From NCBI GenBank assembly GCA_944385775.1, contig CALWYM010000094.1:1-50789 (forward strand): a stretch of DNA of 50,789 nt, written 5' to 3'. The notes beneath the pieces are model-generated. The model had not been told where the DNA came from. It was given only the letters and a program-made list of their open reading frames with translations, and made no database searches. This document shows positions 1 to 8,579 of the stretch, piece after piece. A program made the position numbers and the translations under genes. Position 1 is the stretch's first letter; each line of letters begins with the position of its first letter. The DNA comes from an uncultured Oscillospiraceae bacterium (GTDB taxonomy: Bacteria; Bacillota; Clostridia; Oscillospirales; Oscillospiraceae).

Positions 1-245
1 AGAATTGCTGCCTTTATGCAAACTCTGCCCTTCAGTTCAAGCTAATTTGTGACCAGTATAACTGTGATGTAGTTCTTGGAGTTCATCCCCATAGGTGTGA
101 TCTTTTTGAGAAACTTGAGCTTAGAAATACAAATCCTGATGGACCTAATCCGTTTATTGTGGGAGCTGAGGGCGTTCGCAATAATCTGCATACCAGAGCC
201 AGCGAAGCCCTGGCTGCTGCAAAAGCAATGGTAGACCAAATGTAA
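1..245 (+). CDS. C-terminal part of a metallo-beta-lactamase-fold hydrolase (5' end outside window)
   Basis: An open frame enters the window at its left edge and ends with TAA at 243-245; about 80 residues are visible. They look like the C-terminus of subclass B3-like metallo-beta-lactamase-fold hydrolases: a short beta-strand leading to a His-Pro motif (LGVHPH, His at about codon 84-86), where B3 enzymes place their last zinc-binding His, then a Glu-Lys-rich helix, an Asn-Pro-Phe segment and an Ala-rich terminal helix. The frame stays coding-like up to a strong terminator. Substrate cannot be judged, since most MBL-fold proteins are not beta-lactamases. The assignment rests on motif resemblance in a partial protein. 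Confidence 0.6.
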   Translation, partial: NCCLYANSALQFKLICDQYNCDVVLGVHPHRCDLFEKLELRNTNPDGPNPFIVGAEGVRNNLHTRASEALAAAKAMVDQM

Positions 246-276
246 TCTCTAAAATACTCCTTCCTCTTTTTTGCGT

Positions 277-320
277 AAAAAATATGTGAAGCAGAGAAAT
301 CTCTGCTTCACATATTTTTT
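277..320. terminator. Bidirectional intrinsic terminator between convergent genes
   Basis: A near-perfect 20-bp hairpin (AAAAAATATGTGAAGCAGAG paired with its complement, 4-nt loop) carries T runs on both strands. It sits between the plus-strand MBL-fold gene and the minus-strand LysR gene, whose stop codon (308-310) lies inside the stem. Confidence 0.9.
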
Positions 321-1216
321 CTGTTTTTGTTGGAGTAAAGAGATTTTGCTGTAGCAATAAATTTTTTTACTGAGTCGTACATAACGTCCTCTTTTCTCCA
401 TACGAGGGCTACGCTGCCTTTATCGTATTTTTTAAACTTAATTCCTACAATTTTAGGATTTTCTCTTGCTACATCTCCGGGAAGGAAACCGGCTGCAGCG
501 CCCTGCTCCACAAACCGCTCAACAGTATACATCTGAGATGTATAGTGAATTATATTTGGCACAAGCCCATTTTCTGCAAACATTCTTTTTGTACTTTTAG
601 TAGGCGAATACTTGTCATTTAACATCACAAGGGGTTCCGCTGCCATTTCCTCCAGTGTTACCTCATCTTTTTTCGCAAGTGGGTGATCCTTACTAACACA
701 AAAAAGAAAAGACTCAAAAGTTCCTAGCCTATAATAGTCGTAATCACTACTCCCATGTTCATCAAAGTATCTCCACGGTCCCGTTATAATCACATCTGCC
801 GCCCTTGAATCCAGCATGGCAAAAAGAGAATCTGTAACATCTTCCTGGGAGAAAACCTCAATTTCCGGGTAGTTAATATGAAATTGTCGTCGAATTTTGG
901 GAAATACATGGTTTCCACTGAAAGTGGAAATACCTACTCGTACAAACCTGCGTTCCATTGAAAGTTCCTTGATTATATAGTCAAGTCTTTCCATACACTG
1001 TAATATGTAGGAAAGCTCATCCCACAAAATTTTTCCCTTTTCCGTAACTACCAAACTGTTACCACGCCGCACAATAAGAGGTACACCGCACTCGCTCTCA
1101 AGCTCCCTTACAGCTTTGCTTACCGCAGGCTGGGACACATGAAGCTCTTCCGCCGCCTTTGTATAATTCCCGTATTTGCACACCGTACAATAATATTGTA
1201 TTTGGTTAAGAGTCAC
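308..1216 (-). CDS. LysR-family transcriptional regulator
   Basis: Typical LysR protein of about 302 residues. An N-terminal winged helix-turn-helix (residues 1-60, with the motif KAAEELHVSQPAVSKAVREL) is followed by a linker helix and a periplasmic-binding-protein-like effector domain (about 90-290). The open frame extends to a GTG at 1225, but the SD GAGGT lies directly on that codon. GTG at 1216 has a 7-nt spacing and gives the usual family start MTLNQIQYY, so 1216 is preferred. It has its own consensus promoter and no divergent partner, so its target is not evident from context. A small inverted repeat over the -35 box may serve autoregulation (inference). Confidence 0.9.
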   Translation of the reverse strand: MTLNQIQYYCTVCKYGNYTKAAEELHVSQPAVSKAVRELESECGVPLIVRRGNSLVVTEKGKILWDELSYILQCMERLDYIIKELSMERRFVRVGISTFSGNHVFPKIRRQFHINYPEIEVFSQEDVTDSLFAMLDSRAADVIITGPWRYFDEHGSSDYDYYRLGTFESFLFCVSKDHPLAKKDEVTLEEMAAEPLVMLNDKYSPTKSTKRMFAENGLVPNIIHYTSQMYTVERFVEQGAAAGFLPGDVARENPKIVGIKFKKYDKGSVALVWRKEDVMYDSVKKFIATAKSLYSNKNRKNM

Positions 1217-1251
1217 AGTCGTCACCTCATTAATTATAAAAATACACTAAT

Positions 1252-1280
1252 ATTATAATCCTTTTACCCACAAATGTCAA
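1252..1280 (-). promoter_or_regulatory. Consensus sigma-A promoter for the LysR gene
   Basis: Read on the minus strand, TTGACA (1275-1280) and TATAAT (1252-1257) are separated by 17 nt. Both hexamers are perfect and lie about 35 nt upstream of the chosen start. Confidence 0.85.
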
Positions 1281-1289
1281 CAAATTGAC
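1276..1289. promoter_or_regulatory. Inverted repeat overlapping the LysR -35 box (candidate operator)
   Basis: GTCAA-CAAA-TTGAC is a perfect 5+4+5 inverted repeat covering most of the -35 hexamer. LysR regulators commonly repress their own gene by binding dyads near the promoter; the assignment here is inference. Confidence 0.35.
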
Positions 1290-1310
1290 TAAATACGTAA
1301 GCTTAATTAC

Positions 1311-1349
1311 AAAAATCACGGCAGAAAATAAATTTCCGCCGTGATTTTC
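1311..1349 (-). terminator. Intrinsic terminator after spoVT
   Basis: AAAATCACGGC pairs with GCCGTGATTTT around an A/T-rich loop, followed on the minus strand by a T run. It lies just downstream of the spoVT stop codon. Confidence 0.8.
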
Positions 1350-1362
1350 AATATTCTGCTAT

Positions 1363-1902
1363 TTAGCTTTCCATCTGCTTTCCTAAAAAGCCGGAAACTG
1401 TCTGGGCAAGCTTAATCTCAACTTCTCCCACAGTGCTGTCGCCGTCTGTAAAGAAAGCCACCGAGCCCATTACATCTCCCTCAGAGAGAATTGGCGCCGC
1501 CACAGTTATGGTGTACTTGTCGGTACTGTCGGAAACTGCCACCTTTTTCTCTCCCGGCTTCAGATGATAAAGCTGCCGCGCTTCCATAAGCTTTTCAAGT
1601 TCGGCGCTTACCTGCTTCATATAAAGCTCCCTTTTGGGTGCCCCGCAAACTGCAATCACCGAATCCCTGTCTGTTATAACCACAGGAAGACCTGTTGACT
1701 TTGATAATGTGTCACACATATGTCCGGCGAAGTCTGAAAGCTCGCCCATGGGCGAATACTTTTTGAAAATGACCTCTCCGTCCTTCTCTGTGAAAATCTC
1801 CAAAGGGTCGCCGTCCCTAATACGCAGCGTACGGCGTATCTCCTTCGGAATGACTACTCGCCCCAGATCGTCTATACGACGGACTATGCCTGTTGCTTTC
1901 AT
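1363..1902 (-). CDS. spoVT: Stage V sporulation protein T, AbrB/GAF transcription factor
   Basis: A 179-residue protein, the normal length for SpoVT. Residues 1-50 form the AbrB-type swapped-hairpin DNA-binding domain (MKATGIVRRIDDLGRVVIPK, then EIRRTLRIRDGDPLEI). Residues about 55-178 form the GAF-like domain that separates SpoVT from shorter AbrB proteins. In Bacillus it tunes sigma-G-dependent gene expression in the forespore; that role is known for the family and not shown here. ATG at 1902 has a strong SD (AAGGAG). The upstream region contains a sigma-G-like element. It is monocistronic, with terminators on both sides. Confidence 0.95.
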   Translation of the reverse strand: MKATGIVRRIDDLGRVVIPKEIRRTLRIRDGDPLEIFTEKDGEVIFKKYSPMGELSDFAGHMCDTLSKSTGLPVVITDRDSVIAVCGAPKRELYMKQVSAELEKLMEARQLYHLKPGEKKVAVSDSTDKYTITVAAPILSEGDVMGSVAFFTDGDSTVGEVEIKLAQTVSGFLGKQMES

Positions 1903-1940
1903 ATATTAAAACTCCTTTTCACAATTTGATGGCGTGGAGT

Positions 1941-1969
1941 TAGTATGTGGAAAAATCAAAATATTATAC
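1941..1969 (-). promoter_or_regulatory. Sigma-G-like promoter of spoVT
   Basis: On the minus strand GTATA (1965-1969), 17 nt, CATACTA (1941-1947). The -10 fits the sigma-G pattern CATnnTA; the -35 is weaker. Bacillus spoVT is sigma-G dependent, which agrees. An overlapping TATAAT (in CGTATAATA) lacks a good -35. Confidence 0.35.
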
Positions 1970-2019
1970 GAAGCTTTTTCCTATTTATTATAACCTGATT
2001 ATTTTACTTGATTAAAAAG

Positions 2020-2060
2020 CAAAAAGCTGCGGCAGAGCCTTACTCCCTGCCGCAGTTTAT
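2020..2060 (-). terminator. Intrinsic terminator after the HD-domain gene
   Basis: CTGCGGCAG (2027-2035) pairs with CTGCCGCAG (2047-2055), followed on the minus strand by CTTTTTGC. It starts immediately after the stop codon at 2061. Confidence 0.85.
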
Positions 2061-4001
2061 TTATTTAACCCTGTCAATAATCGCCTTTCCCAGCTTTTCG
2101 CCTACGGTTTTTAAAAACTCTCTCTCCCGGGACTGTGTATTTACCTCCGGGTCGGAAAACATAAGATAAATATAAAAGGGCGGAAAATGGCAAAGCTCAA
2201 AATCAAGCACATCTGAAATTCCGCTTACATCTGTAAGAAGTGAAAACTCATGTCCACCGGGAGTATAAAAGTACACAGGGCGACTCATATCTATGCCTGT
2301 GGAGAGAAACACTGGAGCGACTATGCTGTCCTCCAAATAAGCTCTCCCGCTGACTGCATAAACCTGCTCCCCGGCTTCCCCGACGGCTGACCTGACAAGC
2401 TCGTCAAAGCTTTCCTCCACAAATACCTTTCCGTACTCTCTCATTATATACCCGGTTACAAAGCCCTTTCTTCTGCCCTCAAAATATTCCGAAACCTGCG
2501 GAAAGCTTTTATCCAGGCTGCTCCCTATACCCTCATCGGAAAGGACATGCCGAAGACCATCGTCAATAACCTTAAAATTAATACTCCGTTTTGTAAGGGA
2601 GGAATAATATTTTTCGTTTAAAAGCAGCTCAGACAGCTGTCTTGATATAACAAGGCTTCTGTCCCGCCCGTAGAAATCACGGTAATAAATCTGTTTAAGT
2701 ACTGTCATAAGCCATGAATCGTTCCACTGAACCAAATTACCTTTAGTGCGCTCTCCACCTGTTCGCTCCCCGGCTCTCATAGGGTGCCACAATCCAGAAA
2801 TATCAAACGGAATAAGCCCCTCCGCCTCCGCCGCAGAACAATCTTCACCAGAGGAGAGATAGTCAAGTATCAGCCCGCAGACAGTGGACTGAAGCAGATA
2901 GTCCGTTTTCTGCACATGGTGATGAAAAATAATATCCTTATAAAGGTTATATCTCCTCTTGAAAAAATCTTCCACCGTTGAAATCGCCTTAATGGGAAAA
3001 CAGAAATAAAAGCCCATTTCAGGCTGTTTTTCTCTTTCCCTGATACGGTAAAGACGCATATCAGGCAAAAGCCTGTTATAGTCAATTTTCCCCACGTCAA
3101 CGCCGGAATTTACATAGTCTCTTGTTGTATAATCCAGTCTGTCAGCGTCAACGCTTGAATCCATTATCCTGTGAAGAGACGCGAAAAAACGTCTATCCTC
3201 AAACATATAAAGTACACAGTGGTATACTATTATCCCGAAAAGATTTTCAGACAGTTCCTGGTCATCGCTTCCGCTTTCAAGGGGCTTTACCGTTGAGGAA
3301 AGAACGCTTTCGGAAATCATGCTTCCCATCTGCTCATGGAGCTTTTTAACCCTTCCTGTATTATCTTTGGAAAAGAACGGGTCCATGACCTCCAGAAATT
3401 CCTTTGCCCTCGGAGTAAGCTTCTCTTCCTGACGTCGCTTTAAGTTCACCTTTTCATAAGCGTTTTTAAGGGCAAACTCCACTATATGGCTAAAGGGCGG
3501 ATGCCCTATGTCGTGAAGCAACGCCCCGGTACGAACTGTTTCCATCAGTATAAGCTGTAAAAATCTCCAGTCACCTGAAATGTTGCTGGGAATAAATGAA
3601 GCCCTCAACTCATCAATTTCAATATACCTTAAGTCACTTATTGTAAGATTTCCTCTGTCCGGAAAATATATTTCCGGCTTAAATGACGTATTTCCCCTGT
3701 TTATATCGTCAATTATTTCCTGAATTTGTTCCGTCGCCGCGGCAAAAAATTCCTCTAAATCTTTTTTTCTGCTGTTCAGCACCGAGTAATAAAAAATATC
3801 CGAAGATATTTTCATAGTACCGATTGAATGCTCGTAACGCTTTGTTCTGTTAGACGGAAAGGTAAGGTAAGAGGTGGAATTTTGATACACATCGTGGAGC
3901 CTGTTAAAGGCGGCGGTGGATATTATGCCCTTTTCGTAGGCAGTCATACGAATAAGCCCGTGGATTGAATCATTTATGCTGGTTCCCTTTGACATGACCA
4001 T
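2061..4001 (-). CDS. HD-superfamily phosphohydrolase (COG1078-like, dNTPase-related)
   Basis: About 646 residues. The HD metal-binding signature is visible: an upstream His in KRYEHSIGTM (about residue 58), the HD doublet in GALLHDIGHPPFSH (about 163-164), and a downstream Asp-rich segment (MDSSVDADRLDYTTRDY, about 280-296), as in dGTPase-like HD proteins. It is longer than typical COG1078 members (about 400-450); the extra C-terminal 200 residues are unassigned. Substrate is likely a phosphorylated nucleotide (inference). The open frame begins with TTG at 4004, but ATG at 4001 or 3995 fits the SD AAAGGA better; 4001 is used. It has its own promoter and terminator. Confidence 0.85.
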   Translation of the reverse strand: MVMSKGTSINDSIHGLIRMTAYEKGIISTAAFNRLHDVYQNSTSYLTFPSNRTKRYEHSIGTMKISSDIFYYSVLNSRKKDLEEFFAAATEQIQEIIDDINRGNTSFKPEIYFPDRGNLTISDLRYIEIDELRASFIPSNISGDWRFLQLILMETVRTGALLHDIGHPPFSHIVEFALKNAYEKVNLKRRQEEKLTPRAKEFLEVMDPFFSKDNTGRVKKLHEQMGSMISESVLSSTVKPLESGSDDQELSENLFGIIVYHCVLYMFEDRRFFASLHRIMDSSVDADRLDYTTRDYVNSGVDVGKIDYNRLLPDMRLYRIREREKQPEMGFYFCFPIKAISTVEDFFKRRYNLYKDIIFHHHVQKTDYLLQSTVCGLILDYLSSGEDCSAAEAEGLIPFDISGLWHPMRAGERTGGERTKGNLVQWNDSWLMTVLKQIYYRDFYGRDRSLVISRQLSELLLNEKYYSSLTKRSINFKVIDDGLRHVLSDEGIGSSLDKSFPQVSEYFEGRRKGFVTGYIMREYGKVFVEESFDELVRSAVGEAGEQVYAVSGRAYLEDSIVAPVFLSTGIDMSRPVYFYTPGGHEFSLLTDVSGISDVLDFELCHFPPFYIYLMFSDPEVNTQSREREFLKTVGEKLGKAIIDRVK

Positions 4002-4028
4002 CAATTCCTTTCATGCTTTACTGATTAA

Positions 4029-4056
4029 ATTATACGATAACTTTCAGTCTTGTCAA
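4029..4056 (-). promoter_or_regulatory. Consensus sigma-A promoter for the HD-domain gene
   Basis: Minus strand TTGACA (4051-4056), 16 nt, TATAAT (4029-4034); both hexamers are perfect. It sits between the ABC-transporter terminator and the HD gene start. Confidence 0.85.
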
Positions 4057-4069
4057 TGAATTTAAGGCA

Positions 4070-4110
4070 AAAATGACCCGTACCTTTAATCGGAGGTACG
4101 GGTCATTTTT
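4070..4110 (-). terminator. Intrinsic terminator of the ABC exporter operon
   Basis: AAATGACCCGTACCT pairs perfectly with AGGTACGGGTCATTT around an 8-nt loop, with flanking A/T runs. It lies just after the stop of the second ABC gene. Confidence 0.9.
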
Positions 4111-4125
4111 TATTTCATTATCAGC

Positions 4126-6189
4126 TTACCCGGCATGATGCTGCTGTATTTGATAAAGCTTTTTGTAAATACCGTCCTGCTCAAGAAGCTGCTGATGTGT
4201 TCCGGACTCTCTTATTTGTCCCTTATGCATAACGATAATATTATCCGCGTGCTGAATTGTGGACAGACGATGAGCGACCATAATGGTTGTACGCCCTTTC
4301 ATCAGAGTTTCCAGCGCTCCCTGAATTAAAAGCTCCGTCTCAGTATCTATATTAGCCGTAGCCTCGTCCATAACAAGAATTTTTGGATTATACGCCAGGG
4401 TTCTCGCAAAGCTGAGAAGCTGACGCTGTCCTGCCGAAAGTGTAGAACCTCTCTCAGTTACAGGCTCATCGTAGCCGTGAGGAAGATTCTTTATAAAGTG
4501 GTCCGCATTTACGGCAACGGCCGCGTCCTTAACCTGCTCATCGGTTATCTCATCGTTCATAAGCCGGATATTGCTCTTAATATCGCCGGTAAACACAAAA
4601 ACGTCCTGCTGAACCTGACCGATTGCCTTTCGTATCTGCTTTGTGCTCAGGTGACGCACATCTACACCATCAATAAGTATCTCGCCCTTTTGAATGTCAT
4701 AGTACCTGCCGATAAGGTTAAGTATTGAGCTTTTTCCCGCTCCGGTAGCGCCTACAAAGGCAACCTTTTCACCGGGATTTATGGTAAAACTCACGTCCTT
4801 CAAGACGTAGTCATTACCCTCATATGCAAACCACACGTTTTTAAACTCAATCTTTCCCTTAATGTCATCTAGTATTACAGGCTCCTTATCCTCAACAATG
4901 GTGTTCTTTTCATCAAGGATTGTAAAAATTTTCTCCGCTGAGGCAAGGGCGTTTTGAAGGGTGGAAAACTGCTCCGCCAGCTGCTGTATTGGCTGGAAGA
5001 AGGAATTTATATAGTTTACGAAAATATACATGGTTCCCAGCGTCAGAGCGCCGTCAAGTACGAACCTTCCGCTGAGATAAATTACTGACGCCAGCGCAAA
5101 GTTTGATATAACAAAAATAATGGGACGGAACACTGAAAACACAGTGATATTCTGCATTTGAGACTTATACAAGTCCTCCGTCTTTTCCTCAAACTCCTCC
5201 TGCTTTTCCTTCTCTCTGGCAAAAATCTGTATAAGCTTCATGCCTGAAATGTTCTCGGAAAGGAAGGTATTAAGCAGTGAAACCTTTGTACGAAGCATAC
5301 GGTATATTTTCCTCGATATTTTTCTGAAAACTACCGTTATGCCGAAAATCACCGGGATAAATAGAAAACATACCAGCGCAAGCCGCAGGTTTATGCTTAT
5401 CATAACCACCGCATATCCAATTATAAGTACAGTATTTCTGAACAGCTGCACAATTACGGTGGTATACATCATGTTAAGACCTTCCACATCGTTTGTAACC
5501 CTTGTGACAATACGTCCCACAGGGGTTATATCAAAAAAGCGTAAAGGCAACGTATGTATGTGTTTAAATATTTCCTGGCGGATAGTGTAAATTACAGTCT
5601 GACCTGTCAGCTGAAGCAACCACGTCTGACCAAGATTGCAGAAAAATGTCATTATCAAAACTCCGCCGTAGAGTATTGCTATCTTAACTACACCGGAGAG
5701 ATCATTTTTACGAAGCAGCTTAAGGTCCTCCGTATCCATAAGCTGACCCACATAGTCAGTTCCGGGAAGCTCAAGTACGGTATCGTCAGGTGCGCTATTT
5801 TCCACGGTACCTGACGCAATCTCCTTTATCTTGTCAAGGTCATCTTCCGAAAGATCACGGAAAAAATAGTAGCTGTCGTTATAATACACCATATAGGCAA
5901 AGGTATCAGCTGTGTCTTCCTCATATTCCTTTGTAAGGTAAAGCCCGTCATAGGACACCTGAGCCTGCTCCTGATCTACGTAGGCATATTCCCTGTCATA
6001 GCCTTCGATATAGTCATCAATGGCAGTAGCGATGAGCATAGGTCTTATAAGGTCAAGACCGGTGATTATCATAATGAGCACAAGGCACACAAAGATAATC
6101 TTGAGGTGGGGCTTCATGTAACCGAAAAGCCTTGGGAAAATATCTCCCACATAGGAGGTTTCATGGGTTTCTTCAATTATTCTTGCCAT
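4126..6189 (-). CDS. ABC exporter subunit with extracellular domain and consensus ATPase site (BmrD-like)
   Basis: A 687-residue half-transporter. A transmembrane domain is interrupted after TM1 by about 100 acidic and polar residues (about 60-165), a predicted extracellular insertion as in BmrD-type subunits. The nucleotide-binding domain has Walker A GATGAGKSS, signature LSAGQRQ and Walker B ILVMDEATANID with the catalytic Glu intact. It starts 13 bp after the partner gene, with an SD (AAGGAAG) at the partner's stop codon. With the upstream gene it should form a heterodimeric exporter of drugs or lipids in the cytoplasmic membrane; the substrate is unknown. Confidence 0.93.
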   Translation of the reverse strand: MARIIEETHETSYVGDIFPRLFGYMKPHLKIIFVCLVLIMIITGLDLIRPMLIATAIDDYIEGYDREYAYVDQEQAQVSYDGLYLTKEYEEDTADTFAYMVYYNDSYYFFRDLSEDDLDKIKEIASGTVENSAPDDTVLELPGTDYVGQLMDTEDLKLLRKNDLSGVVKIAILYGGVLIMTFFCNLGQTWLLQLTGQTVIYTIRQEIFKHIHTLPLRFFDITPVGRIVTRVTNDVEGLNMMYTTVIVQLFRNTVLIIGYAVVMISINLRLALVCFLFIPVIFGITVVFRKISRKIYRMLRTKVSLLNTFLSENISGMKLIQIFAREKEKQEEFEEKTEDLYKSQMQNITVFSVFRPIIFVISNFALASVIYLSGRFVLDGALTLGTMYIFVNYINSFFQPIQQLAEQFSTLQNALASAEKIFTILDEKNTIVEDKEPVILDDIKGKIEFKNVWFAYEGNDYVLKDVSFTINPGEKVAFVGATGAGKSSILNLIGRYYDIQKGEILIDGVDVRHLSTKQIRKAIGQVQQDVFVFTGDIKSNIRLMNDEITDEQVKDAAVAVNADHFIKNLPHGYDEPVTERGSTLSAGQRQLLSFARTLAYNPKILVMDEATANIDTETELLIQGALETLMKGRTTIMVAHRLSTIQHADNIIVMHKGQIRESGTHQQLLEQDGIYKKLYQIQQHHAG

Positions 6190-6202
6190 ACTAAAAACTT
6201 CC

Positions 6203-7960
6203 TTACTCTGTCATCTGAAGCTGAGCTTCAAGCTGCTGCTTTTCAACCATCTTCTTAAATATGCCGTTACGGGCAAGAAGCTCATCATATGTACCATACT
6301 CGGCAACCTTTCCCTCGTCCAGAACCATAATATGGTCAGCGTTCTGAACGGTAGACACACGGTGGGCAATCATAATCGTGGTTTTGCCCTCCCTGATGCG
6401 CTTGAGATTTTCAAGAATGGTTTCCTCAGTATCCGTATCAACAGCGCTTAGCGCGTCGTCAAGGATAAGGACAGGACTGTCCTTTAAAATTGCCCTGGCA
6501 ATGGAGCTGCGCTGCTTCTGTCCGCCGGAAAGAGTTACTCCACGCTCGCCTACCATGGTATCATACTGCTCGGGGAAATCTACAATGTTATCATGTATAT
6601 CTGCGTTTTTACAGGCCTCTATAATCTCGTCCATAGTAGCGTCCAGCTTGCCAAAGGAAATATTCTTTGCCAGCGTATTGGAAAACAGGAAATTATCCTG
6701 GGGCACATACGCAATATTCTCTCTGAGGACCTTAAGGGGTATCTTCTTAATGTCGTGACCGTCAAAGGTTATAGACCCCTTAGTAATATCGTAGACCCTG
6801 CAAAGCAGGTTAACAAGGGTGGTTTTGCCCGCTCCAGTTCTTCCCAGAATGGCCAGCGTCTCACCCTTTTTAATCTCAACAGAAATATCATGGAGCGCAT
6901 CAGGCAACGTATCTCCATATTTGAAGCTCATATTGTCAATATTTATCTCACCGGAAAGTGTCTCAACCTTGTCAGGCTCCTTGTCATCTTTTATGTCTGG
7001 AACCTGGTCAAATACCTGATGAATTCTGTTAAGACCAGCTATGCCCTGAGATATGGATGTAATACTGTCACCCAGCGCCAGCATGGGCCATACAAGAGAA
7101 CCGATATATGAATTAAACGCAACAAACCGTCCGAGAGTAATCTCACCTATCATGGTGAAATATCCGCCGAAAATTATAGCAATAACGTAGGTCGCTCCTA
7201 CAAGGATATTAAGGGTAGGTCCAAAAACAGCATTAAGCTTAACAACGTCAAGGTTCGCCTTCTTGTTGGCGGCATTTACCTTTTGAAAGGCGTCAATCTG
7301 TTCCTTTTCCTGTACAAAGGCCTTTATAACACGCTCTCCGGAAATGCTCTCCTGCACCTGGTCAGAAAGCTTCGCAAAGGCTTTTTGCTTTTTGCTGTAC
7401 CGCTTTTCAATCTTTTCACCATAAAAATAGCCGAAAACAGCTATCACACTCATGGGAATCAATGTATAAAGGGTAAGAGTTGTGCTTACGTATGTGCTCA
7501 TTTTATAAAGAACCATTATCGTAAGCACAATAGAGTCAAAGCTTGACACAATCGAGGGACCAATGGCCTGTATCAGAGCATCCATATCGTTTGTAAAATA
7601 GCTCATAAGATCGCCGGTCTTATTCTCATTATAATACCGCTGGGAAAGTGTCTCCATCTTGGCGAACATTCTGTCTCTCAACGTGCGCTCGATCTTCCTT
7701 GATGAGCCAAATATGCAGTGTCGGTATATAAAACGTCCCAGCGCCACAACAATTCCACAGCTTACAATTTTCAAAGCATAGGTCAAAAGTCCTCCGCCGT
7801 CCAGTGTATGACCAGTTAATTCATCAATTACCTCACCGGTAAACTGTGAAATAAACAGGTTGACATAATCCACCACGGCCAGCATGGCAAGCCCAAAAAG
7901 ATAGGCAATGCTATACCTTGCCAAAAGGGGACTTAAAACTTTCGTCCTCTTCTTTTCCAT
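6203..7960 (-). CDS. ABC exporter subunit with degenerate Walker B (BmrC-like)
   Basis: A 585-residue half-transporter with six predicted TM helices and one nucleotide-binding domain: Walker A GRTGAGKTT, signature LSGGQKQ, Walker B VLILDDALSAVD. The residue after the Walker B Asp is Asp instead of the catalytic Glu, the hallmark of the degenerate site in heterodimeric exporters such as BmrCD and TM287/288. The open frame reaches a TTG at 7981, but ATG at 7960 follows a perfect AGGAGG at 5 nt and gives a family-typical length, so it is used. It is first in a two-gene operon with the BmrD-like subunit. Confidence 0.93.
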   Translation of the reverse strand: MEKKRTKVLSPLLARYSIAYLFGLAMLAVVDYVNLFISQFTGEVIDELTGHTLDGGGLLTYALKIVSCGIVVALGRFIYRHCIFGSSRKIERTLRDRMFAKMETLSQRYYNENKTGDLMSYFTNDMDALIQAIGPSIVSSFDSIVLTIMVLYKMSTYVSTTLTLYTLIPMSVIAVFGYFYGEKIEKRYSKKQKAFAKLSDQVQESISGERVIKAFVQEKEQIDAFQKVNAANKKANLDVVKLNAVFGPTLNILVGATYVIAIIFGGYFTMIGEITLGRFVAFNSYIGSLVWPMLALGDSITSISQGIAGLNRIHQVFDQVPDIKDDKEPDKVETLSGEINIDNMSFKYGDTLPDALHDISVEIKKGETLAILGRTGAGKTTLVNLLCRVYDITKGSITFDGHDIKKIPLKVLRENIAYVPQDNFLFSNTLAKNISFGKLDATMDEIIEACKNADIHDNIVDFPEQYDTMVGERGVTLSGGQKQRSSIARAILKDSPVLILDDALSAVDTDTEETILENLKRIREGKTTIMIAHRVSTVQNADHIMVLDEGKVAEYGTYDELLARNGIFKKMVEKQQLEAQLQMTE

Positions 7961-8040
7961 TTTTTCCTCCTGATTCGCCAATTTTCTACTGATTACAGTG
8001 TTTTATCCCTATTATTTTCCCGTTTACAAACGCACACTTG

Positions 8041-8069
8041 ATTATACTCTAATAAAGAAGCAAAGTAAA
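8041..8069 (-). promoter_or_regulatory. Promoter of the ABC exporter operon
   Basis: Minus strand TTTACT (8064-8069), 17 nt, TATAAT (8041-8046), about 80 nt upstream of the chosen start. The stretch 8070-8220 beyond it is A/T-rich with nothing else recognised. Confidence 0.6.
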
Positions 8070-8223
8070 GAGTACTTACTAAGAAAATATGACAAAAAAT
8101 CAATTAGATAAACATTAATATTTCACAAAATCACTGCAAATGTACTAAGCTACCATATTTTTTTACTTATTTGAATATTATCTGGCACTGTCACTGCAAG
8201 AATGCTACTTTCAACATTTCATA

Positions 8224-8252
8224 TTGTATTAGTTTTTAAACTGTGCTAGAAT
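8224..8252 (+). promoter_or_regulatory. Promoter of the DUF4250 gene
   Basis: TTGTAT (8224-8229), 17 nt, TAGAAT (8247-8252) preceded by TGC, an extended -10. It lies about 50 nt upstream of the start codon. Confidence 0.55.
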
Positions 8253-8304
8253 TATCAAGCAAGGTTTTACGTTAACCTGTTTAACTTTTTGGAGGTGCAA
8301 CAAA

Positions 8305-8481
8305 ATGTCTGTTCCATCTGATCCCTTTATCCTTTTAAGCTATGTAAACACTGCTCTTCGTGACCAGTACGACTCACTGTCACATTTGACCGAAGATCTC
8401 GACATTGACAGAACCTGGCTTGAGGAGAAGCTTGGCTCTATCGGATATACTTATGACTCACAACTAAATCAGTTTAAATAA
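8305..8481 (+). CDS. DUF4250 family small protein
   Basis: A 58-residue gene beginning with ATG at 8305 after a clear SD (GGAGGT, 8 nt spacing) and ending with TAA at 8479-8481. The sequence follows the DUF4250 pattern: an N-terminal MSVPSDPFILLSYVNT, then LRDQYDSLSHL, an acidic helix around DLDIDRTWLEEKLG, and a C-terminal Tyr-Asp-(x)-Gln-Leu-Asn-Gln-Phe. The middle resembles a small helix-turn-helix. Such proteins are common and uncharacterised in Firmicutes. It has its own promoter and precedes the pyrophosphatase gene by 98 bp, which has a separate promoter. Confidence 0.9.
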   Translation: MSVPSDPFILLSYVNTALRDQYDSLSHLTEDLDIDRTWLEEKLGSIGYTYDSQLNQFK

Positions 8482-8515
8482 TTCAAAATTTAACTGCTAT
8501 TTCCCTTAATAACTC

Positions 8516-8545
8516 TTGTTTTCACCTGCCTTTGTGTGATATACT
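8516..8545 (+). promoter_or_regulatory. Promoter of the pyrophosphatase gene
   Basis: TTGTTT (8516-8521), 18 nt, TATACT (8540-8545) with a TGA extended -10 element, about 35 nt before the start codon. Confidence 0.55.
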
Positions 8546-8579
8546 CTATGTAACAATTCAGGAAAAGGAAGCAGTATAG

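Noticed and set aside
42..239. Small minus-strand frame at the left edge
   Set aside because: Antisense to the MBL-fold C-terminus, which has better coding character and a terminator after its stop.
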